Source: Deferribacteraceae bacterium V6Fe1 (lineage in GTDB: Bacteria > Chrysiogenota > Deferribacteres > Deferribacterales > Deferrivibrionaceae). From it: a DNA stretch of 64,000 nucleotides. This document shows positions 1 to 11,084 of this stretch, piece after piece. The stretch covers positions 694,001 to 758,000 of the forward strand of contig CP063375.1 in the NCBI GenBank assembly GCA_022813675.1, written 5' to 3'. The position numbers and the translations under genes were made by a program. The notes beneath the pieces were generated by a model that was not told where the DNA came from, made no database searches, and saw only the letters and a list, made by a program, of their open reading frames with translations. Every line of letters begins with the position of its first letter. Position 1 is the first letter of the stretch.

Positions 1-1
1 T

Positions 2-1240
<1,239 letters not shown>

Positions 1241-1251
1241 TAGAGGTATAA

Positions 1252-3666
1252 ATGGAAAAGAATAAGGGTATTATTGATATAAGTGTAGAAGATTCCATAA
1301 AGGGGAGTTATCTAGATTATGCTATGAGCGTAATCGTTGGGAGAGCTTTGCCCGATGTTAGGGACGGATTAAAGCCTGTCCACAGAAGAGTATTGTATGC
1401 AATGCATGAAATGGGCGTGGCCCATAACAAGCCGTTTAAAAAGTCTGCAAGAATTGTGGGGGATGTAATAGGTAAATTCCACCCTCATGGTGATGCTGCT
1501 GTATATGATACAGTTGTAAGATTGGCTCAAGATTTTTCTATGAGATACCAATTAATCGATGGTCAGGGTAATTTTGGTTCGGTTGATGGCGACTCAGCGG
1601 CGGCAATGAGATATACGGAAATAAGAATGTCTAAAATTGCTGAAGAAATGCTTGCTGATATTGACAAAGAAACGGTAGATTTTATTCCCAATTATGATAA
1701 TTCAATGGTTGAGCCTGTTGTATTACCGACAAAAATCCCAAACCTTATAATTAACGGTACAAGCGGTATTGCCGTTGGTATGGCAACAAATATTCCACCC
1801 CATAATTTGCGTGAAATAATAGATGCTCTTGTGTATATTATTGATAATCCAGATTATTCTCATGAAGATATTTTTAAGATAGTAAAAGGACCTGACTTTC
1901 CTACCGCCGGTATTATTATGGGGATTAGCGACATCAGAAATGCTTATCTGACAGGTAGGGGGAGTATCAAGGTAAGAGCTAAAGCTGAAATAGAAGAATT
2001 TAAAAACGGAAAACAGCAAATTATTATTACTCAAATTCCATATCTAGTAAATAAAGCGACGCTGATTGAGAAGATTGCGGAGTTGGTGAGAGATAAAAAG
2101 ATAGTGGGGATTACTGACCTACGAGATGAGTCTGACAGGGACGGGATTAGGGTAGTTATTGAAGTAAGAAGGGGTGAATTGCCTGATGTGATTTTAAATC
2201 AGCTGTATAAGTTTACCCAGCTTGAAACATCTTTCGGCTTTAATATGGTTGCTCTCGTAGATGGTAAACCGCAGACGCTTTCCCTCTTTAAAATACTTGA
2301 AGAATTTTTAAATCATAGAGTTGTTGTAGTTACCAGAAGGACGCAATATTTACTAAAAAAGGCAGAAGAGAGACTTCATATTTTAGAAGGCTTGAAAATT
2401 GCGGTTGAAAATATAGATGAGGTTATAAAGATAATAAAATCTTCTAATGATACTGCCAGTGCCAAGTTAAATTTGATGAATAGATTTAACTTCAGCGATG
2501 TGCAGGCTCAGGCTATCCTTGAGATGAGATTGCAGAAACTAACTGGACTTGAGATAGATAAGTTATTGGAAGAGTATAAAAATACTCTTAAAAATATCGA
2601 ATATTATAAGAGCATCTTATCAAGCAATAAAGTATTGATGGGGATTATTAGAGAAGAATTGATAGAAATAAAAGATAAATATGGTGATGAAAGAAGGACT
2701 GTGATTGAGGCTGACACAGAAGAGCTTCTTATTGAAGACCTTATTCCTGACAGTGAAACAGTTGTTACAATTACCCATAATGGTTATATAAAAAGGACAC
2801 TTCTTTCCTCTTTTACTTCTCAAAGAAGGGGTGGTAAAGGTAAAAGTGCGACACTAAGTAAAGGGGATGATTTTGTCCAAAAGCTTATTTTAAGCACAAA
2901 TCATTCCAAGCTTCTGTTTTTTACTAATAAAGGCAGAATTCATTTTTTAAAAACTTATGAGCTACCTGAATCAGCTCCGGGTACAAGGGGCAGGCATATT
3001 GCTAACCTTTTAAGTTTGGAGTCTGATGAATATATCGCTTCGGCAATATCTGTTAGTGAAAGCACAAAAGATAAGTGTATATTTATGTGCACAAAATACG
3101 GAACTGTTAAAAAGGTTGATATTGAGCAGTTTAAAAGCGGTCGTAGCGGTATGATTGCTATTAAATTGAAAGATGGGGATGAAATTATAGGTTCGGAATT
3201 AACTTCCGATGAAGATAATATTATTCTTGCAACTAAAAAGGGTAAGACACTTCAATTTTCATCTAAAGATGTAAGGCCTATGGGAAGAAATGCCGTGGGT
3301 GTAAAAGGGATTAGTTTATCAAAAGATGATAGAGTTGTATCTATGGAGGTTATTTCAGGCCATCCATTTATACTTACTGTTACTACTAACGGATTCGGCA
3401 AATGTTCTCTTGTGACTGATTATAGGATTCAAAACAGAGGCGGCAAAGGTCTTAAACTTGCTAAAATTACTGAAAAGACAGGTCCTGTTGTAGGCGCAAG
3501 ACAGGTAAAAATGGAAGATGATATAATGCTCATTGTAAAAAGTGGTAAGATTATTAGAATAAGTGTATCTGAGATACCTGTTTTAGGTAGGGATACTCAA
3601 GGTGTCAAGCTTATGAATACAGGGGAAGATAAGATTATCTCTATTGCTGTTGTAAAGGAGGATTAG
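1252..3666 (+). CDS. gyrA: DNA gyrase subunit A
   Basis: Breakage-reunion subunit of gyrase. The N-terminal winged-helix/tower part holds the catalytic tyrosine in [10 protein letters not shown] (Tyr121). The C-terminal beta-pinwheel carries the GyrA-box QRRGGKG near residue 524, which marks a true gyrase rather than topoisomerase IV, plus a later QNRGGKG blade repeat. The length (804 aa) is normal. In [10 protein letters not shown] the position matching E. coli Ser83 is Ala82. The stop codon directly abuts the folD ATG. Confidence 0.98.
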   Translation: MEKNKGIIDISVEDSIKGSYLDYAMSVIVGRALPDVRDGLKPVHRRVLYAMHEMGVAHNKPFKKSARIVGDVIGKFHPHGDAAVYDTVVRLAQDFSMRYQLIDGQGNFGSVDGDSAAAMRYTEIRMSKIAEEMLADIDKETVDFIPNYDNSMVEPVVLPTKIPNLIINGTSGIAVGMATNIPPHNLREIIDALVYIIDNPDYSHEDIFKIVKGPDFPTAGIIMGISDIRNAYLTGRGSIKVRAKAEIEEFKNGKQQIIITQIPYLVNKATLIEKIAELVRDKKIVGITDLRDESDRDGIRVVIEVRRGELPDVILNQLYKFTQLETSFGFNMVALVDGKPQTLSLFKILEEFLNHRVVVVTRRTQYLLKKAEERLHILEGLKIAVENIDEVIKIIKSSNDTASAKLNLMNRFNFSDVQAQAILEMRLQKLTGLEIDKLLEEYKNTLKNIEYYKSILSSNKVLMGIIREELIEIKDKYGDERRTVIEADTEELLIEDLIPDSETVVTITHNGYIKRTLLSSFTSQRRGGKGKSATLSKGDDFVQKLILSTNHSKLLFFTNKGRIHFLKTYELPESAPGTRGRHIANLLSLESDEYIASAISVSESTKDKCIFMCTKYGTVKKVDIEQFKSGRSGMIAIKLKDGDEIIGSELTSDEDNIILATKKGKTLQFSSKDVRPMGRNAVGVKGISLSKDDRVVSMEVISGHPFILTVTTNGFGKCSLVTDYRIQNRGGKGLKLAKITEKTGPVVGARQVKMEDDIMLIVKSGKIIRISVSEIPVLGRDTQGVKLMNTGEDKIISIAVVKED

Positions 3667-4521
3667 ATGACTACCATTATTGATGGCAAGGCTTTAGGTG
3701 TAAAGATAAGGGGCAAAATTGCTGAAGAAGTAGCTGAAATAAGCAAGAAAGTTGGCAGAAAACCGGGCCTTGCAGTAGTCTTGGTGGGTGAAGATCCCGC
3801 AAGTCAGGTTTATGTCAATATGAAGGAAAAAGCATGTATTGAGGCTGGTTTTAATTCGTCTGTGTATAGACTGAGTCAAAATACAACTACTGATGAGTTG
3901 TTGAACCTTATTGATGAATTGAATAAAAATGACGGGATTGATGGTATTCTTGTTCAGCTTCCTTTACCTGAACAGATTGATGAGAGGTCTGTCCTTTACT
4001 CGATTGATCCAAAAAAAGATGTGGATGGATTTCATCCTTTTAATGTGGGGTTATTAAATATTGGGGAAGATACTCTATTTCCGTGTACCCCGTATGGTGT
4101 TATGAAAATATTTGAAGAATATGGGATTGAATTATCCGGTAAAAACGCCGTAGTTATCGGAAGGAGCAATATTGTCGGAAAGCCGATGGCCTCCCTTTTG
4201 CTTAAAGGGAACGCTACTGTAACAATATGTCACTCAAGGACAAAAGATATAGCATCAATATGTAGAAATGCTGACATTATAGTTGCAGCGGTTGGTATTC
4301 CTCAGTTTGTGACGGCTGATTTTGTCAAAGATGGTGCCGTTGTCATTGATGTTGGAATAAATAGGGTGGATGGCAAGTTGGTAGGTGATGTTAACTATTC
4401 TGATGTTTTTGACAAGTGCAGTTATATTACCCCTGTACCCGGTGGTGTTGGGCCTATGACAATAGCTATGTTGATGTTTAATACATTAAAATCATTTAAG
4501 ATAAGAAGTAATCAATTGTAA
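3667..4521 (+). CDS. folD: Bifunctional methylenetetrahydrofolate dehydrogenase / methenyl-THF cyclohydrolase
   Basis: FolD interconverts 5,10-methylene-, 5,10-methenyl- and 10-formyl-tetrahydrofolate for one-carbon metabolism in the cytoplasm. The 284-aa product shows the catalytic YVxxK motif (Tyr49-Lys53), QLPLPEQ, the NADP-binding GRSNIVGKPMA segment and the C-terminal PVPGGVGPMT signature. The ATG follows the gyrA stop with no spacer, and mnmE starts directly after the folD stop, so translation is probably coupled. Folate supply also matters for MnmE downstream, which uses a folate one-carbon donor; that link is inferred. Confidence 0.97.
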   Translation: MTTIIDGKALGVKIRGKIAEEVAEISKKVGRKPGLAVVLVGEDPASQVYVNMKEKACIEAGFNSSVYRLSQNTTTDELLNLIDELNKNDGIDGILVQLPLPEQIDERSVLYSIDPKKDVDGFHPFNVGLLNIGEDTLFPCTPYGVMKIFEEYGIELSGKNAVVIGRSNIVGKPMASLLLKGNATVTICHSRTKDIASICRNADIIVAAVGIPQFVTADFVKDGAVVIDVGINRVDGKLVGDVNYSDVFDKCSYITPVPGGVGPMTIAMLMFNTLKSFKIRSNQL

Positions 4522-5859
4522 ATGGATACAATATTTGCGCCGATTACTCCGGTTGTAAACAGTGCAGTAATTGTTGTAAGAATCTCAGGCCCTGATGCTA
4601 CTGGTATTTCTGCTTTGTTTAGAAAAAAATCAGGTGAAAATTTCAAATATTTTGAGCATAGAAAAGTTTACCATCTGGACTTTTTATATAATAATACCCC
4701 TATTGATGGTGTCTTGGTTTATTTTTTTAAATCACCAAATTCTTATACAGGTGAAGATGTTGTGGAGGTATCTTTCCACGGTAATCCCAAGATAGTATCG
4801 ATGGCTTTTTCGGAATTCAATAGGCTTGGTTTTAGGTATGCAGAGCCCGGAGAATTTACGAAAAGAGCTTTTTTGAATGGTAAGATAGACTTGTCACAAG
4901 CTGAAGCGGTAAATGAGCTGATTTCCTCGAAAAGTGAGTTTGCGGTGATGCGCTCATTTGAGCAGCTCAAGGGTAATTTAAAGGCTGATTTGCTTGGTTT
5001 TAAGGACACTCTCCTTGATATCCTATCAATTGTAGAAGTTTTCGTGGATTTCCCCGATGAAGATATTGATGAAGAGCAAATATTATTTTGTAAGGGAAAA
5101 TTGTCGTCTATTTTGGATAACCTACTTATATTACTGGATAATTTCAATAAAATAAAGTATCTTAAATCAGGCATATCTGTCTCAATTATAGGTAAGCCGA
5201 ATGTTGGGAAATCATCCTTATTGAATGTGTTGCTTAATGAGAATAGAGCAATAGTGTCTGATATACCGGGCACGACCCGTGATTATATTGAAGGGATGAT
5301 AATGATTGGTGATTTGCCTGTGAAGTTTATTGATACTGCAGGTATTAGGGCGGCTGATTCAAGTATAGAAGCTTTCGGTATAGAAATGAGTTATGAACGG
5401 GTTAAAGATGCGGATATTGTTTTGTTGGTCTTTGACGTATCTTCAGCTCTTACTGATGAAGACTACAAATTACTTGAGCTTGTAAAGAATAAAAATGTTA
5501 TTGTAGTCGGTAATAAGTCTGATAAGGATAAGATATTGGATTACAGTTGTGATGTGTATGTTTCTACTAAAACTAAGGAAGGGGTTAGGGCATTGCAAGA
5601 TATGATTTATCAAAGTGCTTTGGGTGTTGATTTTGATAAAATGAATCAGACTTATCTAATTACCGAGCGTCATTACAGTACTTTCAAAGAGGTTTACGAT
5701 GTTCTTTTTGCTTTGTTCAATAACTTTGATATTGAAAGATTGGATTTAATTTCTATAGATTTACATTATTGCCTTGATAAGATAACTGAAATTACGGGTC
5801 AAAAGTATACAAATGAACTATTAGATAATATCTTTTCCAAGTTTTGTATTGGGAAATGA
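4522..5859 (+). CDS. mnmE: tRNA modification GTPase MnmE
   Basis: MnmE works with MnmG to make 5-(carboxymethyl)aminomethyluridine at tRNA wobble position 34. The 445-aa protein has the N-terminal folate-binding domain, a helical domain, an inserted G domain (P-loop GKPNVGKS at about 224-231, switch DIPGTTRDY, DTAG, NKSD) and the invariant C-terminal CIGK ending. It abuts folD, and its TGA stop is followed at once by a parS site. mnmG, its partner, is next. Confidence 0.98.
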   Translation: MDTIFAPITPVVNSAVIVVRISGPDATGISALFRKKSGENFKYFEHRKVYHLDFLYNNTPIDGVLVYFFKSPNSYTGEDVVEVSFHGNPKIVSMAFSEFNRLGFRYAEPGEFTKRAFLNGKIDLSQAEAVNELISSKSEFAVMRSFEQLKGNLKADLLGFKDTLLDILSIVEVFVDFPDEDIDEEQILFCKGKLSSILDNLLILLDNFNKIKYLKSGISVSIIGKPNVGKSSLLNVLLNENRAIVSDIPGTTRDYIEGMIMIGDLPVKFIDTAGIRAADSSIEAFGIEMSYERVKDADIVLLVFDVSSALTDEDYKLLELVKNKNVIVVGNKSDKDKILDYSCDVYVSTKTKEGVRALQDMIYQSALGVDFDKMNQTYLITERHYSTFKEVYDVLFALFNNFDIERLDLISIDLHYCLDKITEITGQKYTNELLDNIFSKFCIGK

Positions 5860-5875
5860 TGTTTCACGTGAAACA
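5860..5875. promoter_or_regulatory. parS: parS centromere-like site (perfect palindrome)
   Basis: The sequence TGTTTCACGTGAAACA is a perfect 16-bp palindrome identical to the widespread chromosomal parS consensus bound by ParB/Spo0J. It begins on the base after the mnmE stop and fits inside the 27-bp mnmE-mnmG gap. parS sites cluster near bacterial origins, which agrees with the gyrB-gyrA neighbourhood. Confidence 0.93.
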
Positions 5876-5886
5876 CGGGGATTGAT

Positions 5887-7758
5887 ATGTATGAGTATAA
5901 TAAAAAATATGATGTGATTGTTATAGGGGCAGGTCATGCGGGGTGCGAAGCCGCTTTAGCCTCAGCAAGAATGGGTGCTAAGACTCTGTTATTGACAATA
6001 TATATTGAAACAATTGGACAAATGAGCTGTAATCCGGCAATTGGCGGACTTGCTAAGGGTAATTTGGTAAAGGATTTGGATGCCCTTGGCGGGGAGATGG
6101 GGAAGAATATAGATGAAACCGGGATTCAGTTTAGAATACTAAATAGTAAGAAAGGCCCTGCTGTTAGAAGCTCAAGAGCACAGGCAGATAAAAAGCTATA
6201 TAGAGATAGGATGCTTGCTGTTTTAATGAATCAAGCTTGCCTTGATGTCAAACAAGGGGTAGTAACAGATATACTGGTTGATAACAATGAAGTAAGAGGG
6301 GTAGAAGTAGATTTCGGCTCGATTTTTTTGTCTAAAAGAATTATTTTGTGCTCAGGCACATTTTTGAACGGTTTGATACATATAGGTGAAAAAAGTTATA
6401 AGGCGGGGCGGATGAATGAGTTCCCGTCTGTTGATTTGGCAAATAACTTAAAAAGGCTGGGATTTAAGCTTGAGAGACTTAAGACCGGCACACCGGCAAG
6501 GCTGCATGCAGATACTATCGATTTTTCAAAATTAGAAATTCAATATGGCGATGATGACCCGAGGCCGTTCTCTTTTGAAAATGAAACAGTCAAGCTACCG
6601 CAGCTACCTTGCCACATAGCCTATACTAATGAAAAAACACATGAAATAATTCGTGAAAATTTGCATCGCTCCCCTTTATATGCCGGTGTGATAAAAGGTA
6701 TCGGACCAAGATATTGCCCTTCAATAGAAGATAAGGTGAAAAAATTCCCTGATAAGAACAGGCATCAAATATTCTTGGAGCCTGAAGGACTTGATTGCAA
6801 GGAATATTACGCAAATGGCTTTTCATCTTCACTGCCTATCGATGTTCAATATAAAATGTACCGCTCTCTTGAGGGGCTTGAAAATGTAGAATTTGTGAGA
6901 CCTGCATATGCAATAGAATATGATTTTGTCCAACCGACAAATTTGTATCCGACTCTTGAGACAAAAATGATCAAAGGACTTTATTTTGCGGGACAAATAA
7001 ATGGTACTACCGGTTATGAAGAAGCTGCGGTTCAAGGTTTTGTAGCTGCAATAAACGCTGTGCTTTCTTTAGATGATAAAGAGCCTTTTATTCTGAGAAG
7101 GGATGAAAGTTATATTGGTGTCATGATAGATGATCTTGTAACTAAAGGTGTTGATGAGCCGTATCGAGTTTTTCATTCAAGAGGTGAATATCGCTTGTTG
7201 CTTAGAGAGGATAACGCAGAGCATAGGCTGATTGATTATGGTCGAAAATTCGGACTTATTAGTGAGGGAAGATATCGTAGGTATTTGGGTGAAAAGACTG
7301 ATTTGGACAGATTAATTAATCTGCTTTCTACTACAAAAGTTAAGCTTAATAGCGAAAATGAAGAGTATTTGTCTTCTCTTGGTGTGAAGCTTAATGAAGG
7401 TACAAGCTGTTTTGACTTGTTAAGGCGTCCTGAAATAGATATATATAAGTTGTCAAAATACGTTAATATTAATAATTTCCATAGGCGCGTTATTGAACAG
7501 GCAGAGATAAACATCAAATATGAAGGATATATAAAAAAACAGCATACGGAAGCAAAAAAGTTATCATCTTTAGAAAATGTCAAAATTCCAGACAATATAT
7601 TATTTGAAAAAATCTCCGGTTTAAGAAGAGAATATGTCGAAAAACTTAATGCAATTAAACCAAAAACATTAGGCCAAGCCTCCAGGATACAGGGGATGAC
7701 GCCTGCAGCTATTTCACTTCTTCATATTTACATAGAGCGAGAGAGAGGTAAATGCTAA
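5887..7758 (+). CDS. mnmG: tRNA uridine-5-carboxymethylaminomethyl(34) synthesis enzyme MnmG
   Basis: FAD enzyme (formerly GidA) that partners MnmE in modifying wobble U34. The length (623 aa) is normal. The dinucleotide-binding motif VIGAGHAGCEAA lies at residues 12-23. The conserved NPAIGGLAKG, the ALG-GEMG segment, a second glycine-rich stretch (GTFLNGLIHIG) and the C-terminal tRNA-binding region with IQGMTPAAI are all present. The ATG at 5887 follows a GGGG ribosome-binding site just after parS. The last 7 bp overlap rsmG. Confidence 0.98.
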   Translation: MYEYNKKYDVIVIGAGHAGCEAALASARMGAKTLLLTIYIETIGQMSCNPAIGGLAKGNLVKDLDALGGEMGKNIDETGIQFRILNSKKGPAVRSSRAQADKKLYRDRMLAVLMNQACLDVKQGVVTDILVDNNEVRGVEVDFGSIFLSKRIILCSGTFLNGLIHIGEKSYKAGRMNEFPSVDLANNLKRLGFKLERLKTGTPARLHADTIDFSKLEIQYGDDDPRPFSFENETVKLPQLPCHIAYTNEKTHEIIRENLHRSPLYAGVIKGIGPRYCPSIEDKVKKFPDKNRHQIFLEPEGLDCKEYYANGFSSSLPIDVQYKMYRSLEGLENVEFVRPAYAIEYDFVQPTNLYPTLETKMIKGLYFAGQINGTTGYEEAAVQGFVAAINAVLSLDDKEPFILRRDESYIGVMIDDLVTKGVDEPYRVFHSRGEYRLLLREDNAEHRLIDYGRKFGLISEGRYRRYLGEKTDLDRLINLLSTTKVKLNSENEEYLSSLGVKLNEGTSCFDLLRRPEIDIYKLSKYVNINNFHRRVIEQAEINIKYEGYIKKQHTEAKKLSSLENVKIPDNILFEKISGLRREYVEKLNAIKPKTLGQASRIQGMTPAAISLLHIYIERERGKC

Positions 7759-8378
7759 GCAGATACTATGAGTTTACCGAAAGCCAGTATCAAAAATTTG
7801 AAGAATTTTATAATCTTCATGTTAATGTTCCGATTAATCTGACTCGAATTAAAGAAAAACAAGACTTCTTTTTTAAGCATATCCTTGACAGTGTGTATTT
7901 TACAAGGTTTTTGAATGTGGAATTCGAAATAGGGATTGATGTCGGTACAGGTGGCGGTTTCCCGGGAATTGTTCTTGCATTGATATACCCTGATAAAATG
8001 TTTTATCTGATAGACAGTATAAGGAAAAAGTGTGAGCATGTTGCTCACTTTATAGATGAGCTAAAAATTAGTAATGCAAAAGTAATAAATGATAGAGTCG
8101 AAAATATCAAAAATTTAAAAGCCGATATAATATTCTCAAGAGGGGTTGGGAAAGTCACAGATATTCTTAAGTGGACAAATAATGTTTCACATGAAACAAC
8201 TGCCTACCTATTTTACAAAGGGGAAGATATAGAAACTGAAATAAATCAGGCTAAAAATATTATTTCCAAAAGGGGATTAAGTTATGGGAATCTTAGGATT
8301 CAAGAACCTATTCAAAGGAGTTATCTTTACTTTAATAGTTGTAGTTTTCTCAGGGTGTGCCCAAAAACAGATATATAA
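7752..8378 (+). CDS. rsmG: 16S rRNA (guanine(527)-N7)-methyltransferase RsmG
   Basis: SAM-dependent methyltransferase (formerly GidB) that methylates G527 of 16S rRNA. The Rossmann motif GIDVGTGGGFPG lies at about residues 61-72. The length (208 aa) is typical. The start overlaps the mnmG end (coupled translation), and the last 95 bp overlap the next gene in another frame. A near-perfect parS (8183-8198) lies within the coding sequence. parA/parB, which often follow rsmG, are absent here. Confidence 0.96.
   Translation: MLSRYYEFTESQYQKFEEFYNLHVNVPINLTRIKEKQDFFFKHILDSVYFTRFLNVEFEIGIDVGTGGGFPGIVLALIYPDKMFYLIDSIRKKCEHVAHFIDELKISNAKVINDRVENIKNLKADIIFSRGVGKVTDILKWTNNVSHETTAYLFYKGEDIETEINQAKNIISKRGLSYGNLRIQEPIQRSYLYFNSCSFLRVCPKTDI
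8183..8198. promoter_or_regulatory. parS: parS-like site inside rsmG
   Basis: TGTTTCACATGAAACA matches the parS palindrome at 15 of 16 positions, with a single central G-to-A change. It is 2.3 kb from the perfect site and lies entirely in rsmG codons. A second ParB site close to the first would be normal for origin-proximal clusters. Its binding is inferred only. Confidence 0.7.
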
Positions 8379-9702
8379 CTATAATCAGGTCGATGTTTCT
8401 ACAAAGTTTTACGCAGTTAAAAAATCAAACAAAAGGGACTTAACAATACTCAAAGATTTGCTGACTTCCCAGGATAATAAAGAAAAATATGGAGTACTTA
8501 TAGGTGGTTACTATTTTAAAATTGGAGAATATGAGAAAGCGAAGGAATATTTGGAAAAATATTATAATATAGAAAGTAAAGATGTAGGCATAAATATACT
8601 AAAAAATTACTGGCTTGGAAACATTTATTCAAAGAGCAATACATATAAGTCTGAAATGTACTTTAACAAAGCTGATAGTTACAAAGAGACAAGCGACTAC
8701 AGATATTTTTTAGACTATTTTTGCGGGAAAAAGACTGAGAGTTTTTCTGATTGTAAAAAAAGAGAAGAGATTGTTAGTAAAATAGAAAATGATAATGCAA
8801 CGGTTGTAACAGAAGTAAACAAAATAGAGCAAACAGTAATTGAAACTTCTGTATTTAATAAACAAATCGCCATCAATTTAAAATCACCTGAAATAATAAA
8901 CGGTCTTTTATATGCAATTGAAAAGAATAAATATAACATAAAAATATCTCAAACAGACGTAGAGGATAGTTATAGCATAGTTAATAAATCATTATTGGTA
9001 AAAGACAATCAGACAATTAATTTTGCCATAGATTACAAAAATATGCTGGATGAAGCATCTATCGACGACTGGATAATTCAATCAAGGTATGCATTAATAG
9101 TAATTAACGACAGATATATTGCCGAGGGTGAATATATGAAAAGCAATCTAGATTTATTTGGGATTGATAATAAAGTCATCAATTTTGAGTCAGGCAATCT
9201 AAAGTATGCATATAACAGCATTGTGACTATACCTGAAATTGATAATGTTACGCTGCAGCCCATAATTAATAATGAAGAATTAATTTACCCAGATAATATA
9301 ACTTTTGTGGCAATTGGCGATTATGAAACCGTTATGAAAATGATACCTTATGTGAGATACATATCAGCTAACCCCGATAATGTTAAAATAGTCTTAATTA
9401 CGGATATGATTGATGCAAAAATATTAGATGACGATTACTACCCATATTTTAAGGGGGTAAGAATTTACACGGCTACAGATGCTATTAATAGTAAAATCAC
9501 AGCAGAGTTTGAAAATGGTTATGCTAAATACTATGGTAGCAATCCTGATGTTAACCAATTTATCGGATATGATATGATACAATTTATAATGAATCAAAAG
9601 GATTATTTAACTTCTATAGTAGAAGTAGAAGATAATAAAGTTAACAGAAAACCGATTTGTATAATAATTAACAAAAAAGATGCAACTGATTGTAGATATT
9701 AA
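8284..9702 (+). CDS. Lipoprotein with TPR-like region and LpoA/periplasmic-binding-like domain
   Basis: Predicted outer-membrane lipoprotein of 472 aa. It has a basic N-terminus, a hydrophobic stretch and lipobox FSGC (Cys25), with Ala at +2, so Lol transport to the outer membrane is likely. Residues ~70-150 look like TPR helices (GEYEKAKEYLEKYY). The C-terminal half resembles type-1 periplasmic binding folds seen in LpoA-like penicillin-binding-protein activators (FVAIGDYETVMKMI, GYDMIQFIM); this is a weak, fold-level judgement. The start has a good AAGGGGA ribosome-binding site and lies 95 bp inside rsmG. The gene ends at a shared terminator. Confidence 0.75.
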   Translation: MGILGFKNLFKGVIFTLIVVVFSGCAQKQIYNYNQVDVSTKFYAVKKSNKRDLTILKDLLTSQDNKEKYGVLIGGYYFKIGEYEKAKEYLEKYYNIESKDVGINILKNYWLGNIYSKSNTYKSEMYFNKADSYKETSDYRYFLDYFCGKKTESFSDCKKREEIVSKIENDNATVVTEVNKIEQTVIETSVFNKQIAINLKSPEIINGLLYAIEKNKYNIKISQTDVEDSYSIVNKSLLVKDNQTINFAIDYKNMLDEASIDDWIIQSRYALIVINDRYIAEGEYMKSNLDLFGIDNKVINFESGNLKYAYNSIVTIPEIDNVTLQPIINNEELIYPDNITFVAIGDYETVMKMIPYVRYISANPDNVKIVLITDMIDAKILDDDYYPYFKGVRIYTATDAINSKITAEFENGYAKYYGSNPDVNQFIGYDMIQFIMNQKDYLTSIVEVEDNKVNRKPICIIINKKDATDCRY

Positions 9703-9705
9703 AAA

Positions 9706-9724
9706 AAGGGGCACAAAGCCCCTT
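9706..9724. terminator. Bidirectional intrinsic terminator
   Basis: GGGGC/GCCCC stem with an ACAAA loop, extended by AA/TT, preceded by an A7 run and followed by T-rich sequence. It lies between the convergent lipoprotein and dicarboxylate-transporter genes and can serve both. Confidence 0.85.
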
Positions 9725-9730
9725 CATTTA

Positions 9731-11056
9731 CTATAGTATTACAGAAATAAAATAACCCACAAGGCAAGCAGTTATAACGCCAACCAGACCCGGCATCATA
9801 AAACTATGGTTAAAGTAAAATTTACCAATTTTGGTGGTACCGGATATGTCAAATGTAACGGTTGCGATATCTGAAGGGTAATTAGGTATAAAGAAATATC
9901 CATAACATGAAGGCATAATACCTATGAGAAGTGCAGGGTTAAGACCTAAACCAAGCCCTACAGGGAGCATCATTTTACAAGTAGCAGCCTGTGAGTTAAT
10001 AACGACAGATACGACAAACATTGCAAGAGCAAATGTCCATGGGTAAGCCTGAACAGTCGCAGTGATTGTGTCCTTAAAATGTGGCATGGCAAATTTAAAA
10101 TATGTATCACTCATCCACGCAATACCATAAATGGCAAGAGCAGCGACCATACCTGACTTAAATACGACCCCCTCGGGTACCTTGTTAACCTTTGTTTTAG
10201 TTACGAGTAATATAATACCACCAAAAGCAAGCATCATCATTTGTATGATTACAGCCATACTTAATGGTTTTGTGCCTTGACCTATAGTTCTAATCTGTGG
10301 GAAAAGAGCAACAATTACAATTGCTACAATTGCAAGTAAGAAAATTAAAACAGATTGAGAAGCAGCCTTAGGAAGTTTTTCGCCGAGAGTGGTCTGAGTA
10401 GTATTGAGTATTCTTTCTCTCCAAATAGGGTCGTTAAGCCTTTTTTGAAATTCAGGGTCTTCATCCAACTCTTTTCCCCTTTTTAAACTGTACAAAGAAA
10501 TAGCAAGAACTCCAATAAAAGTGGCAGGGATTGTCACGGAAAGAATGCTAAACAAAGTAATATTAGAGCTTACTTTTGAAAGTTCGGAAAGATAATAAAC
10601 TACAGCGGCTGAAAGAGGGCTTGCGGTAATACCAAGTTGAGATGCGATAGATGCGGCAGCCATTGGCCTTTCCGGCCTGATCTTATTTTTAAGAGCAACA
10701 TCACCAATAATTGGCATAATAGAGTAAACAGCATGACCTGTTCCAAGAAGGAAAGTAAGTAAATAAGTTGTAATAGGGCCCAAAAAAACTACATATTTAG
10801 GGTTAGACCTGATTATTCTTTCAGCAACCTGAAGCATATATTTAAGACCTCCGGCAGCTTCAAGAATAGATGCACAAGTGACAACAGCCATAATGATAAG
10901 CATAACTGTAATCGGCGGAGAAGAAGGTGGCATTTGAAATACAAATACTTCAATCAAAAGACCTATACCGGAAATTACACTTAAACCGATTCCGCCAAAC
11001 CTACTGCCGATATATAGCATCAGCAGTAAAAATAAAAATTGCATAAATAGTATCAT
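9731..11056 (-). CDS. Anaerobic C4-dicarboxylate transporter, DcuA/DcuB family
   Basis: Inner-membrane exchanger for fumarate, malate, aspartate and succinate used in anaerobic fumarate respiration. The 441-aa product is hydrophobic throughout with about 10-12 membrane helices. The family-typical segments FGGIGLSVISGIGLL, LLGTGHAVYSIMPIIGDVA and GITASPLSAAVVYY are visible. I cannot separate DcuA from DcuB by eye, though linkage to a DcuS/DcuR-type system favours the regulated DcuB role. It has an AGGAGG ribosome-binding site. The preceding 86 bp hold a promoter and a 10-bp inverted repeat. Confidence 0.93.
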   Translation of the reverse strand: MILFMQFLFLLLMLYIGSRFGGIGLSVISGIGLLIEVFVFQMPPSSPPITVMLIIMAVVTCASILEAAGGLKYMLQVAERIIRSNPKYVVFLGPITTYLLTFLLGTGHAVYSIMPIIGDVALKNKIRPERPMAAASIASQLGITASPLSAAVVYYLSELSKVSSNITLFSILSVTIPATFIGVLAISLYSLKRGKELDEDPEFQKRLNDPIWRERILNTTQTTLGEKLPKAASQSVLIFLLAIVAIVIVALFPQIRTIGQGTKPLSMAVIIQMMMLAFGGIILLVTKTKVNKVPEGVVFKSGMVAALAIYGIAWMSDTYFKFAMPHFKDTITATVQAYPWTFALAMFVVSVVINSQAATCKMMLPVGLGLGLNPALLIGIMPSCYGYFFIPNYPSDIATVTFDISGTTKIGKFYFNHSFMMPGLVGVITACLVGYFISVIL

Positions 11057-11084
11057 AACTACCTCCTAACATTTTATGGTAGTC

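Noticed and set aside
4743-5273. Long antisense open frame within mnmE
   Set aside because: It mirrors the mnmE frame, has no ribosome-binding site and no recognisable domain; mnmE is unmistakable on the other strand. The same applies to the other antisense frames inside gyrA, topA, hsdM, hsdR, argB, rng and mfd.
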